A stretch of DNA of 64,000 nt from Candidatus Brachybacterium merdavium (GTDB lineage: Bacteria; Actinomycetota; Actinomycetes; Actinomycetales; Dermabacteraceae). The translations under genes were made by a program, and so were the position numbers. The stretch is taken from assembly GCA_019118275.1 (NCBI GenBank), contig DWZH01000069.1, forward strand, positions 1 through 64,000. The letters run 5' to 3'. Positions 37,051 to 45,340 of the stretch are shown piece after piece. The notes beneath the pieces are model-generated. The model was not told the DNA's origin. It searched no databases and saw only the letters and a list, made by a program, of their open reading frames with translations. The stretch's first letter is position 1; every line of letters starts with the position of its first letter.

Positions 37051-38019
37051 GGCGTGTCTCCTATTTGCGTAGCCAGGCGACGACGGCGCAGAGGACGACG
37101 CCGGCTCGGTAGGCGATGGCGTGCTTGTCATAGCGGGTGGCGATCCCGCGCCATTGCTTGGCCAGTCCGAACTGTCGTTCGACGACATTGCGGCCGGCAT
37201 AGGCGACCTGGTCGAGCGCAGGCGGGCGTCCGCCGCGAGTGCCCTTCTTCTTGCGTGAGGCGATCTCGTCGGATTTCTGGGGAATCACCGTTTTGATGCC
37301 CCTGGCGGCGAGCATCCGGCGGGTCTTGCCCGAGGAGTAGGCCTTATCCGCAACGACGGCGTCGGGCCGGATCCGGGGGCGGCCAGGCCCCAGACGGGGA
37401 ACGCGGATGTCGTCGAGGACCTCGAGGAGCATCGCGCCGTCGTGACGCTGTCCGCCGGTGAGCACGATCGCCAACGGCATTCCGTTGCCGTCGACGGCGG
37501 CGTGGATCTTGCTGCCCAGCCCGCCGCGCGAGCGCCCGATAGCGTGCCCATCAGGCTCTTCAGGAGACAGATTGTTGTGGTTCGCCGTCGCCCCCTGTGG
37601 GCTGGTCAGGACGCGTCGTGTTGGTGCCGTGCTGATGAGCTCGGTTGATCGTCGAGTCCACCGAGACCATCCACTCGATATCGCCCGCGGCATCGGCCTG
37701 CGCCATCAGCGCGGCATGGATCCGGTCCCAAACACCGAGGCGGGCGTAGAGGTAATGGCGCTTCCACACCGTCTGCCAGGGACCGAACTGCTCACGGGGA
37801 AGATCCCGCCACGGGATCCCGGTCCTGGCGCGGTAGATGATCCCCTCGACGATCTTGCGGTTGTCGTGGAAGGGACGCCCTTTGCGACCCGTGTTCGAGG
37901 GCAGCATCGGCTCGATTCGCTCCCACTGCTTGTCAGTGAGGACCTGGTGCCGAGGAGTCGTCGCGGTAGTCATCCCTCGACGTTCTCGCACGAAACAGCT
38001 CACACATAGGAGACACGCC
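37051..38019. mobile_element. IS5-family insertion sequence (IS427-like), about 970 bp
   Basis: Ends carry inverted repeats GGCGTGTCTCCTAT (37051-37064 and its inverse ending at 38019), flanked by CTAG on both sides (37047-37050 and 38020-38023), which would be a four-base target duplication; a TA duplication with ends one base longer fits equally. It sits between the mannitol-dehydrogenase-type gene and the SorC gene, both on the minus strand. The transposase reads on the minus strand and its TAG stop lies inside the left inverted repeat. Confidence 0.9.
37061..37973 (-). CDS. IS5-family DDE transposase, two frames
   Basis: The first frame (37973 to 37560) encodes the N-terminal DUF4096-like part (VLTDKQWERIEPMLPSNTGR, RTGIPWRDLPREQFGPWQTV) and the first Asp in VSVDSTINRAHQ. 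The second (37693 to 37061) encodes the rest, with AIGRSRGGLGSKIHAAVDGN, the second Asp in DAVVADKAYSS and the final Glu in NVVERQFGLAKQWRGIATRY. The shift in the 134-base overlap is of the kind used for programmed frameshifting in the IS427 group; CAGGGGGCG is a possible slip site. Both halves keep their catalytic residues, so the element may be active. Confidence 0.88.
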
Positions 38020-38076
38020 CTAGCCGTCCGCCACCTCGATTCGGCCCTCATCTCGATCAGCCACGCGCCATCTCGG

Positions 38077-39318
38077 TCAGTCGAGCAGCGCGGAGACCTG
38101 GGCGGCGAGCTCGGGCGCGAGGACGATGTCGTCGACGAGTCCGGAACGCGCGGCGGCGATGACCGCCTCGGGTTCGCCGACGGCCGGGGCTGCCGCGATG
38201 ACGCGCGCCCGGCGCAGCTGATCGGGCCGCACCCCGATCACGCGATCCTCCAGCGGGGAGTGCCAGATGGCGCCGGGCTCATCCAGCAGGATCCCGCAGA
38301 CCTCCGCGACCACGCCGGCCTCCCGGGCGCGGCGCTGCTCGTCGGCCCCGATCCGTGCCCACAGCGTCGAGGCGCCCGGCGACCAGGCACCCAGGGAGAC
38401 CACGGCGACATCGAGGGTGTCGGCCGCATCCAGCGCGGTACGCACCTCCTCCATCGAACGCAGGGAGGCGGCGACCGGGGCGGAGTCGACGATCAGGGGC
38501 GTGGGCAGCGCCCAGACCTGGCCGCCGGCATGCGCACCGAGGGTGTGGACGAGAGCGGAGGACTGTGCGGTGGAGTGGCCGGGCGCGCTGAGCGGACCGA
38601 CGAGCTGGACGACGTCGGCCTGGGGCAGCTCCTCGAGGGCGTCGGGCAGGTGCATGAGGGTGCGGGACCAGGCCACGCCGAGCCGGCCGCCCTCGCGCAG
38701 GCGCTGCGGCAGGAGCGTGGCGACCTGGCGGGCGATCGCCACGCGCATCGATTCCCCGGGGCGGGCGGTGGCGACGGTGACCGAGGCGATGCCCAGTCGC
38801 TGCGCGAGCAGGGTGTGGTCGTGACCGGCGGCGGTGGGGTCGACGATCTGGATGCGCACGATGCCCTCCTCGCGCGCTTCGTCCAGCAGCCGAGCTACCT
38901 GGAAGCGGGACAGGCCATGACGGCGGGCCAGTTCCACCTTCGAGTGGCCGTCGAGGAAGTGCTCGGCCGCGAGGGCGACCTTGAGGGAGACTTCGGGGTC
39001 CGTGTCCCCATGAGCGCGCCCGCCGGACCCCTCATCCGCCGGCGGTCGCCCGTCGGACGGACGGGCGCCGGACGAACGCGTGTCGGACGGACCGGCACCG
39101 GACGGACGGGCATCGGACGGACGGGCATCGGATGGACGCGCATCGGACACACGCGTAACGGATCGACGTCCATCGGACGGGCGAGGATCGGACCCACCTG
39201 CATCGGGTCGGGCCGCATCGGACGGGCGCACATCAGCCATTCCGACGGCGGACGAGCGGCCCTCGAACGCTTCGGCGGCGGATCGCCCCGGATCCGACGC
39301 CTGGTGGCCCTGTCCCAT
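38077..39318 (-). CDS. SorC/DeoR-like sugar-binding transcriptional regulator (copy 1)
   Basis: Regulator of 413 residues. A disordered N-terminus (about 1-95) consists largely of ARPSD-like five-residue units encoded by a 15-base minisatellite. The HTH follows (HFLDGHSKVELARRHGLSRF, QVARLLDEAREEGIVRI), then the SorC effector domain, related to phosphosugar isomerases (LGVAWSRTLMHLPDAL, VVSLGAWSPGASTLW). The start ATG 39318 is preferred over a GTG at 39351 because AAAAAGGGGA lies six bases upstream. A TGCTCATCTGTGAGTA site at 39371-39386 suggests self-regulation, and a matching site precedes the mannitol-dehydrogenase-type gene, its likely target. Confidence 0.9.
   Translation of the reverse strand: MGQGHQASDPGRSAAEAFEGRSSAVGMADVRPSDAARPDAGGSDPRPSDGRRSVTRVSDARPSDARPSDARPSGAGPSDTRSSGARPSDGRPPADEGSGGRAHGDTDPEVSLKVALAAEHFLDGHSKVELARRHGLSRFQVARLLDEAREEGIVRIQIVDPTAAGHDHTLLAQRLGIASVTVATARPGESMRVAIARQVATLLPQRLREGGRLGVAWSRTLMHLPDALEELPQADVVQLVGPLSAPGHSTAQSSALVHTLGAHAGGQVWALPTPLIVDSAPVAASLRSMEEVRTALDAADTLDVAVVSLGAWSPGASTLWARIGADEQRRAREAGVVAEVCGILLDEPGAIWHSPLEDRVIGVRPDQLRRARVIAAAPAVGEPEAVIAAARSGLVDDIVLAPELAAQVSALLD
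39053..39232. repeat. 15-bp coding minisatellite in the SorC gene
   Basis: About twelve degenerate units of GGACGGACGGGCATC, read on the minus strand as ARPSD-type pentapeptides. The period of 15 keeps the frame, so copy number can change without breaking the gene. Confidence 0.85.
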
Positions 39319-39360
39319 GTGATCCCCTTTTTCTGACGACTCCGACGGCACACATCTGCG

Positions 39361-39513
39361 CTACACCGGTTGCTCATCTGTGAGTATATGGGCCAGCTCA
39401 TGCACGATTGAGAAGCTGCGGCTCGCATGTGAGGTGACGGCGTCGATCACCCGCACGACGCCCTGAAGCAGAGCGCGGAACTCTGTCGACTCATAGCGAC
39501 GGCTGAGGCTCAT
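39361..39513 (-). CDS. Small ORF with an HEXXH motif (ImmA/IrrE-like remnant)
   Basis: Fifty-residue frame from ATG 39513 to TAG 39361. It contains RSFSIVHELAHIL, which resembles the zinc HEXXH helix of DUF955/ImmA metallopeptidases, but the protein ends seven residues later, so the rest of that domain is missing. Its ATG overlaps the TGA of the frame upstream (ATGA). Probably a fragment of a decayed gene rather than an active peptidase. The SorC-type site at 39371-39386 lies inside its 3' end. Confidence 0.4.
   Translation of the reverse strand: MSLSRRYESTEFRALLQGVVRVIDAVTSHASRSFSIVHELAHILTDEQPV
39371..39386. promoter_or_regulatory. SorC-type operator before SorC copy 1
   Basis: TGCTCATCTGTGAGTA shares TGCTCRTCTGWG with the site at 36911 and is partly palindromic. 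It lies 53 bases upstream of the SorC start codon, where it would allow self-regulation. Confidence 0.5.
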
Positions 39514-40146
39514 GACGCCGCTCGACCATGCCCCTCGGCGATCTCCATCTGACGTCCATCCCCGCTCGCCACCGCATCCGCACGTATCAGCAGCGGGGGA
39601 ACAGTCAGGTCGCCGCCCAACCCCTCGGGAGCCCAGAATCGCTCCCGGAGGACCACGCGCCCTTGCGCCGAGACGGGCATCCTCACACGTCGGACGATGT
39701 CCTGCCAGGGTGGCGTTCTGTACAGCACCGTCTCCTCGGCCCGCAGTCCAGCATCGAAGCCCTGCCGGACGAAATGCTCGCGATGGCCGTTCGAGACCGG
39801 CACGCGCTTCATGGACGGGCCTCCTGCCGTCGACCCACAGGGTGAGCCCGCGACCTTCGATCCAGGCCTTGTCCCCGCTGTCGATGCACTGACCCCTCTG
39901 CGACGAAGCTCCTATCCCTCATGGCGTGTCACATGAGGAAGCGCCCGGATCCAGCGCGCAGGGGCATCGTCGCCGATCCTTTCCACACGCTTCGTAGACG
40001 GAGTGCCGGGCGCGCGTCTTCACGTCGACGAGAAAGCGTTGACCTCCGTCCGGATCCGCGCCCGGACTGTTGTGCCCCTCCACCGCCTCCAGCTCGAAGC
40101 CCATGCCCTGCAGCTGGTCGGCGATGATGCTCTCCAACGCCGACAT
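39510..40146 (-). pseudogene. Decayed AbiEi-like/nuclease-like gene
   Basis: Two out-of-frame pieces appear to belong to one lost gene. From ATG 40146: SALESIIADQLQGMGFELEA and GQRFLVDVKTRARHSVYEAC, like the N-terminal nuclease-type domain of some type IV antitoxin-like proteins. From about 39812 to 39510: VRMPVSAQGRVVLRERFWAP and VPPLLIRADAVASGDGRQME, like the end of those proteins. The middle is missing and the last residues look frameshifted (GMVERR is readable one base off). The second piece has a GGAGG and ATG of its own at 39812, so a short peptide may still be made. Assignment is tentative. Confidence 0.45.
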
Positions 40147-40310
40147 GTTCACGTGTTCCATCTGTTCACAGTGCGTGAACGCGCCGCTTTCGTGAACAGC
40201 CGGCTCCGTCAGAGCGCGCATTCAGCGCGACGCCGGTGCGCGACGCCGGTGCGCGGGGCGGCAGCGCACCGGGCGACGGCAGGACCGCGCTCGGACCCAT
40301 GCCCGGGGGC

Positions 40311-42785
40311 TCAGTCCCCAGGCACCTCGGTCTCGATCTCGGTGAGCCAGGCGCGGGCGGTGGCATCGGCGGGCATGCGCCAGTCACCGCGCGGGGACAG
40401 CGAACCGCCCGCCAGCACCTTCGGGGCGTTGGGCAGGGCGGAGCGCTTGAACTGGTTGGCGAAGAACCGTCGGCAGAACACGGTCAGCCACTTCTTGATC
40501 TCCGCACGGGAGTAGGCGCTCTTGTCGGCGTCGGCGTAGCCGGCCGGCCAGCCCCCGGCGTCGATGTCACCCCAGGCCTGGTGGGTCAGGTAGGCGATCT
40601 TGGCCGGTCCGTACCCGCGGCGCAGCAGGTGGTAGAGGGTGAAGTCGTGAAGCGCGTACGGGCCGATCGAGCTCTCGGTGGACTGGGCCTGCTCGCCCTC
40701 GCGGGCCGGGATCAGCTCGGGGCTGATCTCGGTGTCCAGGACGGCCTGCAGCACCTGGGAGGCCTCGGAGCCGAAGAGGTCCTCGGCGATCACCCAGCGG
40801 ATCAGGTGCTGGATCAGCGTCTTGGGGACGCCGGCGTTGACGCCGTAGTGGGACATGTGGTCGCCGACGCCGTAGGTCGCCCAGCCCAGCGCCAGCTCGG
40901 ACAGGTCCCCGGTCCCGACCACGATGCCGCCGTGGTGGTTGGCGAGGCGGAACAGGTAGTCGGTGCGCATGCCGGCCTGGACGTTCTCGAAGGTGACGTC
41001 GTAGACCTCCTCGCCACGGCCGAAGGGATGGCCCATGTCGGTGAGCATCTGGGTGGCGGCGGGCCGGATGTCGATGGTCTCGAAGTTGGCGCCGATGGCC
41101 CTGGACAGCAGCTCGGCGTTGGAGCGGGTGTGCTCAGTGGTCGCAAACCCCGGCATCGTGTAGGTGAGGATCTCGGAACGGTCGCGGCCCAGCAGGTCCA
41201 TCGCCCGGGCGCACACCAGCAGCGCGTGGGTGGAGTCCAGTCCGCCGGAGACGCCGAGCACGGGGCAGGTGCCGCCGGGTTGGCCGCCCCCGATCGCCGA
41301 CAGCCGGCGCACCAGGCCCGCGACCTGGATCGAGAACGCCTCGTAGCAGTCCTGGGCCAGGCGGGCGGGGTCCTCGGGCACGAAGGGGAAGCGGTCGAGC
41401 TTGCGGCGCAGCGGCCCGGTCCCGGGGCGTTGGGGCTCGGCGCCGGGACGGTCTGCACCAGGACGCTGGGGCTCAGTGCCGGGACCGTCGGCACCGGGAC
41501 GCCGGGGTTCGGCGCCGGAACGGTCGGGGGCGGGACCGCCGGTGTCGGGGCGATCAACACCGGGACCGTCGGCGACCCCGAACAGCCGCACCTCCGGGCC
41601 ATGGGTGAAGTCCTCGAGCCGCTCGGCGTGAGCGCGGCGGTTGTCGTCGAAGGTGTTCATGCGCCGGCGCTCGGCCACGATCCGGTCCAGGTCGATGTCG
41701 GCGATGGTGGCGCGCGGGCCCTGTGGGAAGCGCTCGCTCTCCCCCAGCAGGTCACCGCATTCGTAGATGAGGGTCTGCCCGTCCCAGGCCAGGTCGGTGG
41801 TCGATTCGCCCTCGCCGGCGGCGGCATAGAGGTAGGCCACCTGGCCGCGCGCGGAGGCGGAGGCGACCATCAGGGTGCGCTCATCGGCCCGGCCGACGGT
41901 GATCGGCGAGCCGGACAGGTTGGCGACGACGGTGGCGCCGGCGAGCGCCGCTTCGGCCGACGGCGGGATCGGCACCCACATGTCCTCGCAGATCTCCACG
42001 AACAGGTTCAGGCCGGGCACGTCCGGCACCGGGACGATCTGTCGCGAGGAGATCCACGCATCACGGTCACCGACGCGCACGTGCTCGTGGACGCAGTCGT
42101 CGGCCGCGGCGAACCAGCGGTGCTCCTGGAACTCGCGGTACGTGGCGAGGTTCTGCTTGGCGGTGATGGCGACGATCTCGCCGCGGTGGATGGTGATCGC
42201 ACAGTTGTACAGGCGGTTGCGGTGAGTGGCGCGCAGCGGGGCGCCGAGCACGATGATCGGCAGCAGCTCACGGCTGGCCTCGACCACCGTGGCGATCGCC
42301 TGCTCGGTATCCTCCAGCAGCGGCTCCTGCATCACCAGGTCCTCCAGCGAGTACCCGGTCAGCGACAGCTCGGGGAAGACCGCCAGCCCGACCTGCTGGT
42401 CGTGGAGCTCTCGCAGCACCTCGAGGTGGCGCTGAGCATTGGTGGCGGGATCGGCGAGCGCGACCGGGAGGGTGATGGCCGCCGCGCGCAGGAAGCCGTG
42501 GTCGTAGATCGAGGCATGGGGGTCGGCCGGGTCGTCGTGGGAGACGGTGGGCAGGGCGGGGTCCGTTCGGCTCAGCCCCTGTGGGGTGGTGGGGACGCTG
42601 CCCGCGGGCACCGGCGCCGACGCCGCGGAATCCGCAGGGTGCGCGGGTGCGGAGGCCGGCGGCTCGTTCTGCCCCGGCGGCAGCGAGCCGTCCTGGCCGG
42701 AGGGGCGCACACCACCGTGGCCGGCGGACTGCGAACCGTCCGGGCCGGAAGGCTGCGGGGCTGCGGGCTGCGACGCGGAGCTCAT
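40311..42785 (-). CDS. nadE: Glutamine-dependent NAD+ synthetase
   Basis: Two-domain enzyme of 824 residues making NAD+ from deamido-NAD+, ATP and glutamine. The N-terminal nitrilase-fold glutaminase has Glu in [17 protein letters not shown], Lys in [18 protein letters not shown] and Cys in [14 protein letters not shown]. The synthetase half has the P-loop [14 protein letters not shown] near residue 513 and a [16 protein letters not shown] signature. The protein is about 130 residues longer than usual: a Pro/Ser/Gly-rich leader of some 85 residues and an insertion of about 45 residues near 405-455 made of [12 protein letters not shown]-like repeats between the two domains. Stands alone. Confidence 0.95.
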   Translation of the reverse strand: MSSASQPAAPQPSGPDGSQSAGHGGVRPSGQDGSLPPGQNEPPASAPAHPADSAASAPVPAGSVPTTPQGLSRTDPALPTVSHDDPADPHASIYDHGFLRAAAITLPVALADPATNAQRHLEVLRELHDQQVGLAVFPELSLTGYSLEDLVMQEPLLEDTEQAIATVVEASRELLPIIVLGAPLRATHRNRLYNCAITIHRGEIVAITAKQNLATYREFQEHRWFAAADDCVHEHVRVGDRDAWISSRQIVPVPDVPGLNLFVEICEDMWVPIPPSAEAALAGATVVANLSGSPITVGRADERTLMVASASARGQVAYLYAAAGEGESTTDLAWDGQTLIYECGDLLGESERFPQGPRATIADIDLDRIVAERRRMNTFDDNRRAHAERLEDFTHGPEVRLFGVADGPGVDRPDTGGPAPDRSGAEPRRPGADGPGTEPQRPGADRPGAEPQRPGTGPLRRKLDRFPFVPEDPARLAQDCYEAFSIQVAGLVRRLSAIGGGQPGGTCPVLGVSGGLDSTHALLVCARAMDLLGRDRSEILTYTMPGFATTEHTRSNAELLSRAIGANFETIDIRPAATQMLTDMGHPFGRGEEVYDVTFENVQAGMRTDYLFRLANHHGGIVVGTGDLSELALGWATYGVGDHMSHYGVNAGVPKTLIQHLIRWVIAEDLFGSEASQVLQAVLDTEISPELIPAREGEQAQSTESSIGPYALHDFTLYHLLRRGYGPAKIAYLTHQAWGDIDAGGWPAGYADADKSAYSRAEIKKWLTVFCRRFFANQFKRSALPNAPKVLAGGSLSPRGDWRMPADATARAWLTEIETEVPGD

Positions 42786-43052
42786 GCCTTGAGAGTAATG
42801 GAGCCCGCAGCGCTCACGGGCGCCCCCGACCGGACGGCAGACGCGCCACCCAGGATGTGCTCGTCACCGGGTCCGTGCGGGCCCCCGACCGGACGGCAGC
42901 AACCCCGTGCGAGCGAGGCATCCGGCACACCGGCCGCGAGGCCGCTGGCTCCGCGGCCGACGTATGGGGCAATGGACGGCACCTGCGGCCGTCGGCCGTA
43001 CTAACGTTGGGCCAATGACCGACCCAAGGAATGCTTCGCTCGAGGGGGCCCG

Positions 43053-43916
43053 ATGAAACCCCGTCGGCCCCTGGTGGGGTGGCTGCTGATCGCGCCCAGC
43101 CTGATCGGCGTGACCGCCTTCCTGATCCTGCCGGTGATCCTGGCCTTCGTGGTCTCCCTGTTCCGCTGGGACCTGCTGGGCACGCGCGAGTTCACCGGCC
43201 TGGACAACTACACCACCCTGATCACTGGTGGCGCGCTCACGAACTCACTGCTGGTCACAGCGATCTTCACGCTGATCTCGGTGCCGGTGTCGCTGGCGCT
43301 CGGACTGGGACTCGCCACCCAGCTGGTGCGCGCGGTGCCCGGCTCGGCCCTCGTGCGCGTGGTGGTGGTGATCCCCTGGGTGAGCGCACCTCTGGCGCTG
43401 GGTGTGGTGTGGAAGTGGATCTTCCAGCCCTCGGCAGGCGCGTTGAACCAGGTGCTGGGCGTGAGGATCGAGTGGTTGACCGACCCGTCGCTGGCCCTGC
43501 CGGCGGTGGCCTTCGTCGCGATCTGGCAGAACATCGGCTACACCTCCCTGTTCTTCCAGGCCGGCCTGAGCAAGATCCCCACGTCGATCTACGAGGCGGC
43601 CACGCTGGACGGCGCGAACGCGGCCCAGTCGCTGTGGCACATGACAGTCCCGCTGCTGCGCCCGACCACCTTCTTCCTGGCGGTCACCCAGGTGGTCGCC
43701 AGCTTCCAGGTGTTCGACATGGTCTACGCCCTGACCGGCGGCGGCCCGCAGCACCGCACCGAGGTCATCGCGACCCTGGTCTACAACGAGGGCTTCGGCG
43801 CCTCCCGTCTGGGCCGGGCGAGCGCGGTCGCGGTGATCCTGTTCCTGATCCTGGTGGTGATCACGCTGATCCAGCAGCGCTACTTCTCCCGCCGCATCAC
43901 CTACGACATGAGCTGA
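43053..43916 (+). CDS. Carbohydrate ABC transporter permease, MalF type
   Basis: Inner-membrane permease of 287 residues. First helix at about residue 9 (GWLLIAPSLIGVTAFLILPV); EAA loop IYEAATLDGANAAQSLWHMT near 182. First gene of a permease-permease-binding protein operon, an order less common than binding protein first. No ATPase gene in the cluster, so a shared MsiK-type ATPase is inferred. The 267 bases upstream hold only a GC-rich stretch and a TAACGTT site near 43002 of unknown meaning. Confidence 0.92.
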   Translation: MKPRRPLVGWLLIAPSLIGVTAFLILPVILAFVVSLFRWDLLGTREFTGLDNYTTLITGGALTNSLLVTAIFTLISVPVSLALGLGLATQLVRAVPGSALVRVVVVIPWVSAPLALGVVWKWIFQPSAGALNQVLGVRIEWLTDPSLALPAVAFVAIWQNIGYTSLFFQAGLSKIPTSIYEAATLDGANAAQSLWHMTVPLLRPTTFFLAVTQVVASFQVFDMVYALTGGGPQHRTEVIATLVYNEGFGASRLGRASAVAVILFLILVVITLIQQRYFSRRITYDMS

Positions 43917-43928
43917 GAGGAGGAGACC

Positions 43929-44936
43929 ATGACACCCACCGACGCCCACCCCGCGACCAGCGGTGGCTCCCGCACCGGGGCCGACAACGGCTCTCGCCCC
44001 GGGGTCGGCTCTTCAACCGGCACCGGTACCGGTCGGAGACCCGTGACCTCCCGGTCTGGTCGGGGGTCCGCCCCGTCCCGGCCGGCAGGCCGACGCTCGT
44101 CCTCGCTGCACTCGCGCCGTCTGCTCGGCTACGCGGGCACCTACCTGGTCCTCGCCCTCGCCGCGCTGATCACGCTCGCCCCGTTCCTGGTCTCGGTGCT
44201 GACGGCCTTCACCTCCACCCGGCAGTTCGCGCAGCAGGGCCCGCTGTCCCTCCCGGACCCGCCGACGCTGGACAACTTCCTGCACCTGTTCACTTCGCCC
44301 GACGGCTTCGTCACCCCGGTCGCGGTCACGGTGCAGATGGTGGCGCTGATCCTGGCCGGGCAGATGGTCTTCTCCGTGCTGGCCGCCTACGCCTTCTCCC
44401 ACCTGCGCTTCCCCGGCCGCGACATGCTGTTCTGGGTGTACGTGGCCACACTGATGGTGCCGCAGGTGGTCGTGGTGGTGCCGCTGTATCTGATGATGAG
44501 CGAGGTGGGTCTGCGCAACACCTTCTGGGCGCTGGTGCTGCCGTTCGTGCTGGGCTCGCCGTACGCGATCTTCCTGCTGCGCGAGAACTTCCGCAGCGTG
44601 CCCGCCGAGCTGATGGACGCGATGCGCATCGACGGCGCCGGCACCCTGCGTCTGCTGTGGCACCTGGTGGTGCCGCTGAACCGCCCCATCATCGTCACTC
44701 TGGTGCTGATCACGGTGGTCACCCACTGGAACAACTTCATGTGGCCGATGGTCATCACCTCCGGGCCCGAGTGGCGGGTGATCACCGTGGCCACCTCCGC
44801 CCTGCAGTCGCAGTACAACAACAACTGGACCCTGGTGATGGCCGGGACCACCCTGGCGATGTTGCCCCTGGTGCTCCTGATGATCGCCTTCCAGAAGCAG
44901 ATCATCCGCTCCGTCGGCGAGACCACCCTGCGCTGA
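43929..44936 (+). CDS. Carbohydrate ABC transporter permease, MalG type
   Basis: Permease of 335 residues; GAGAGGAGGAGACC gives a strong ribosome site 12 bases after the previous stop. The first 55 residues are a hydrophilic Gly/Ser/Arg-rich tail before helix 1 (YAGTYLVLALAALITLAPFL). EAA loop PAELMDAMRIDGAGTLRLLW near 230. Works with the MalF-type permease upstream. Two palindromic repeats separate it from the binding-protein gene. Confidence 0.92.
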   Translation: MTPTDAHPATSGGSRTGADNGSRPGVGSSTGTGTGRRPVTSRSGRGSAPSRPAGRRSSSLHSRRLLGYAGTYLVLALAALITLAPFLVSVLTAFTSTRQFAQQGPLSLPDPPTLDNFLHLFTSPDGFVTPVAVTVQMVALILAGQMVFSVLAAYAFSHLRFPGRDMLFWVYVATLMVPQVVVVVPLYLMMSEVGLRNTFWALVLPFVLGSPYAIFLLRENFRSVPAELMDAMRIDGAGTLRLLWHLVVPLNRPIIVTLVLITVVTHWNNFMWPMVITSGPEWRVITVATSALQSQYNNNWTLVMAGTTLAMLPLVLLMIAFQKQIIRSVGETTLR

Positions 44937-44978
44937 CCCGTGGCCCAGGGGCCGAGCGCGGGCCCCAATCCCGCAGGC

Positions 44979-45032
44979 GAGCTCTGCAATGCTGTTGTTA
45001 TCGACCCGCTTACCCGCAACTTCGCAGAGCTC
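44979..45032. repeat. Palindromic repeat family, copy F
   Basis: 54 bases from GAGCTCTGCAATGCTG to CAACTTCGCAGAGCTC, 40 bases after the permease stop. Outer arm as in the other copies; the loop (TTATCGACCCGCTTACC) is different from B-E. Confidence 0.85.
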
Positions 45033-45071
45033 GGTGCTGGTCATGCGCGAGCGATGGGCACCGGGGGCATC

Positions 45072-45125
45072 GACCTCTGCGAAGTCGGGGTTTCAAGCGG
45101 GCATAACCACCACATTGCAGAGCTC
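45072..45125. repeat. Palindromic repeat family, copy G
   Basis: 54 bases from GACCTCTGCGAAGTCG to CCACATTGCAGAGCTC, 39 bases after copy F. Loop sequence TTTCAAGCGGGCATAACC again differs while arms and length are kept. Confidence 0.85.
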
Positions 45126-45340
45126 GCCAGCGACACGCCCCGGACCTCGGCATGGGGCTCCCCCGCGCTTCCCCGCTCCCACTCCCCACACCCCGCCTCC
45201 CGCTCGCCCGCAGTTCACGATCCGACATCGCTCCTGCCCCTTCCCGGCCCCGGCGGGCAGAATGGGGTTGCAACCAACCCAGCCTCCGCATCTGTGCCTG
45301 GGCACTCTCGCGGACGCGGCCTGCCTCAAGGAGATCGTCC

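Larger units (their letters stand above)
44937..45340. other. 404-base gap inside the sugar ABC cluster
   Basis: Contains palindromes F and G within its first 190 bases, then a low-complexity CCCCGCTCCC-rich stretch to the binding-protein ribosome site. No gene is seen. It separates the permease pair from the binding protein. Confidence 0.6.
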
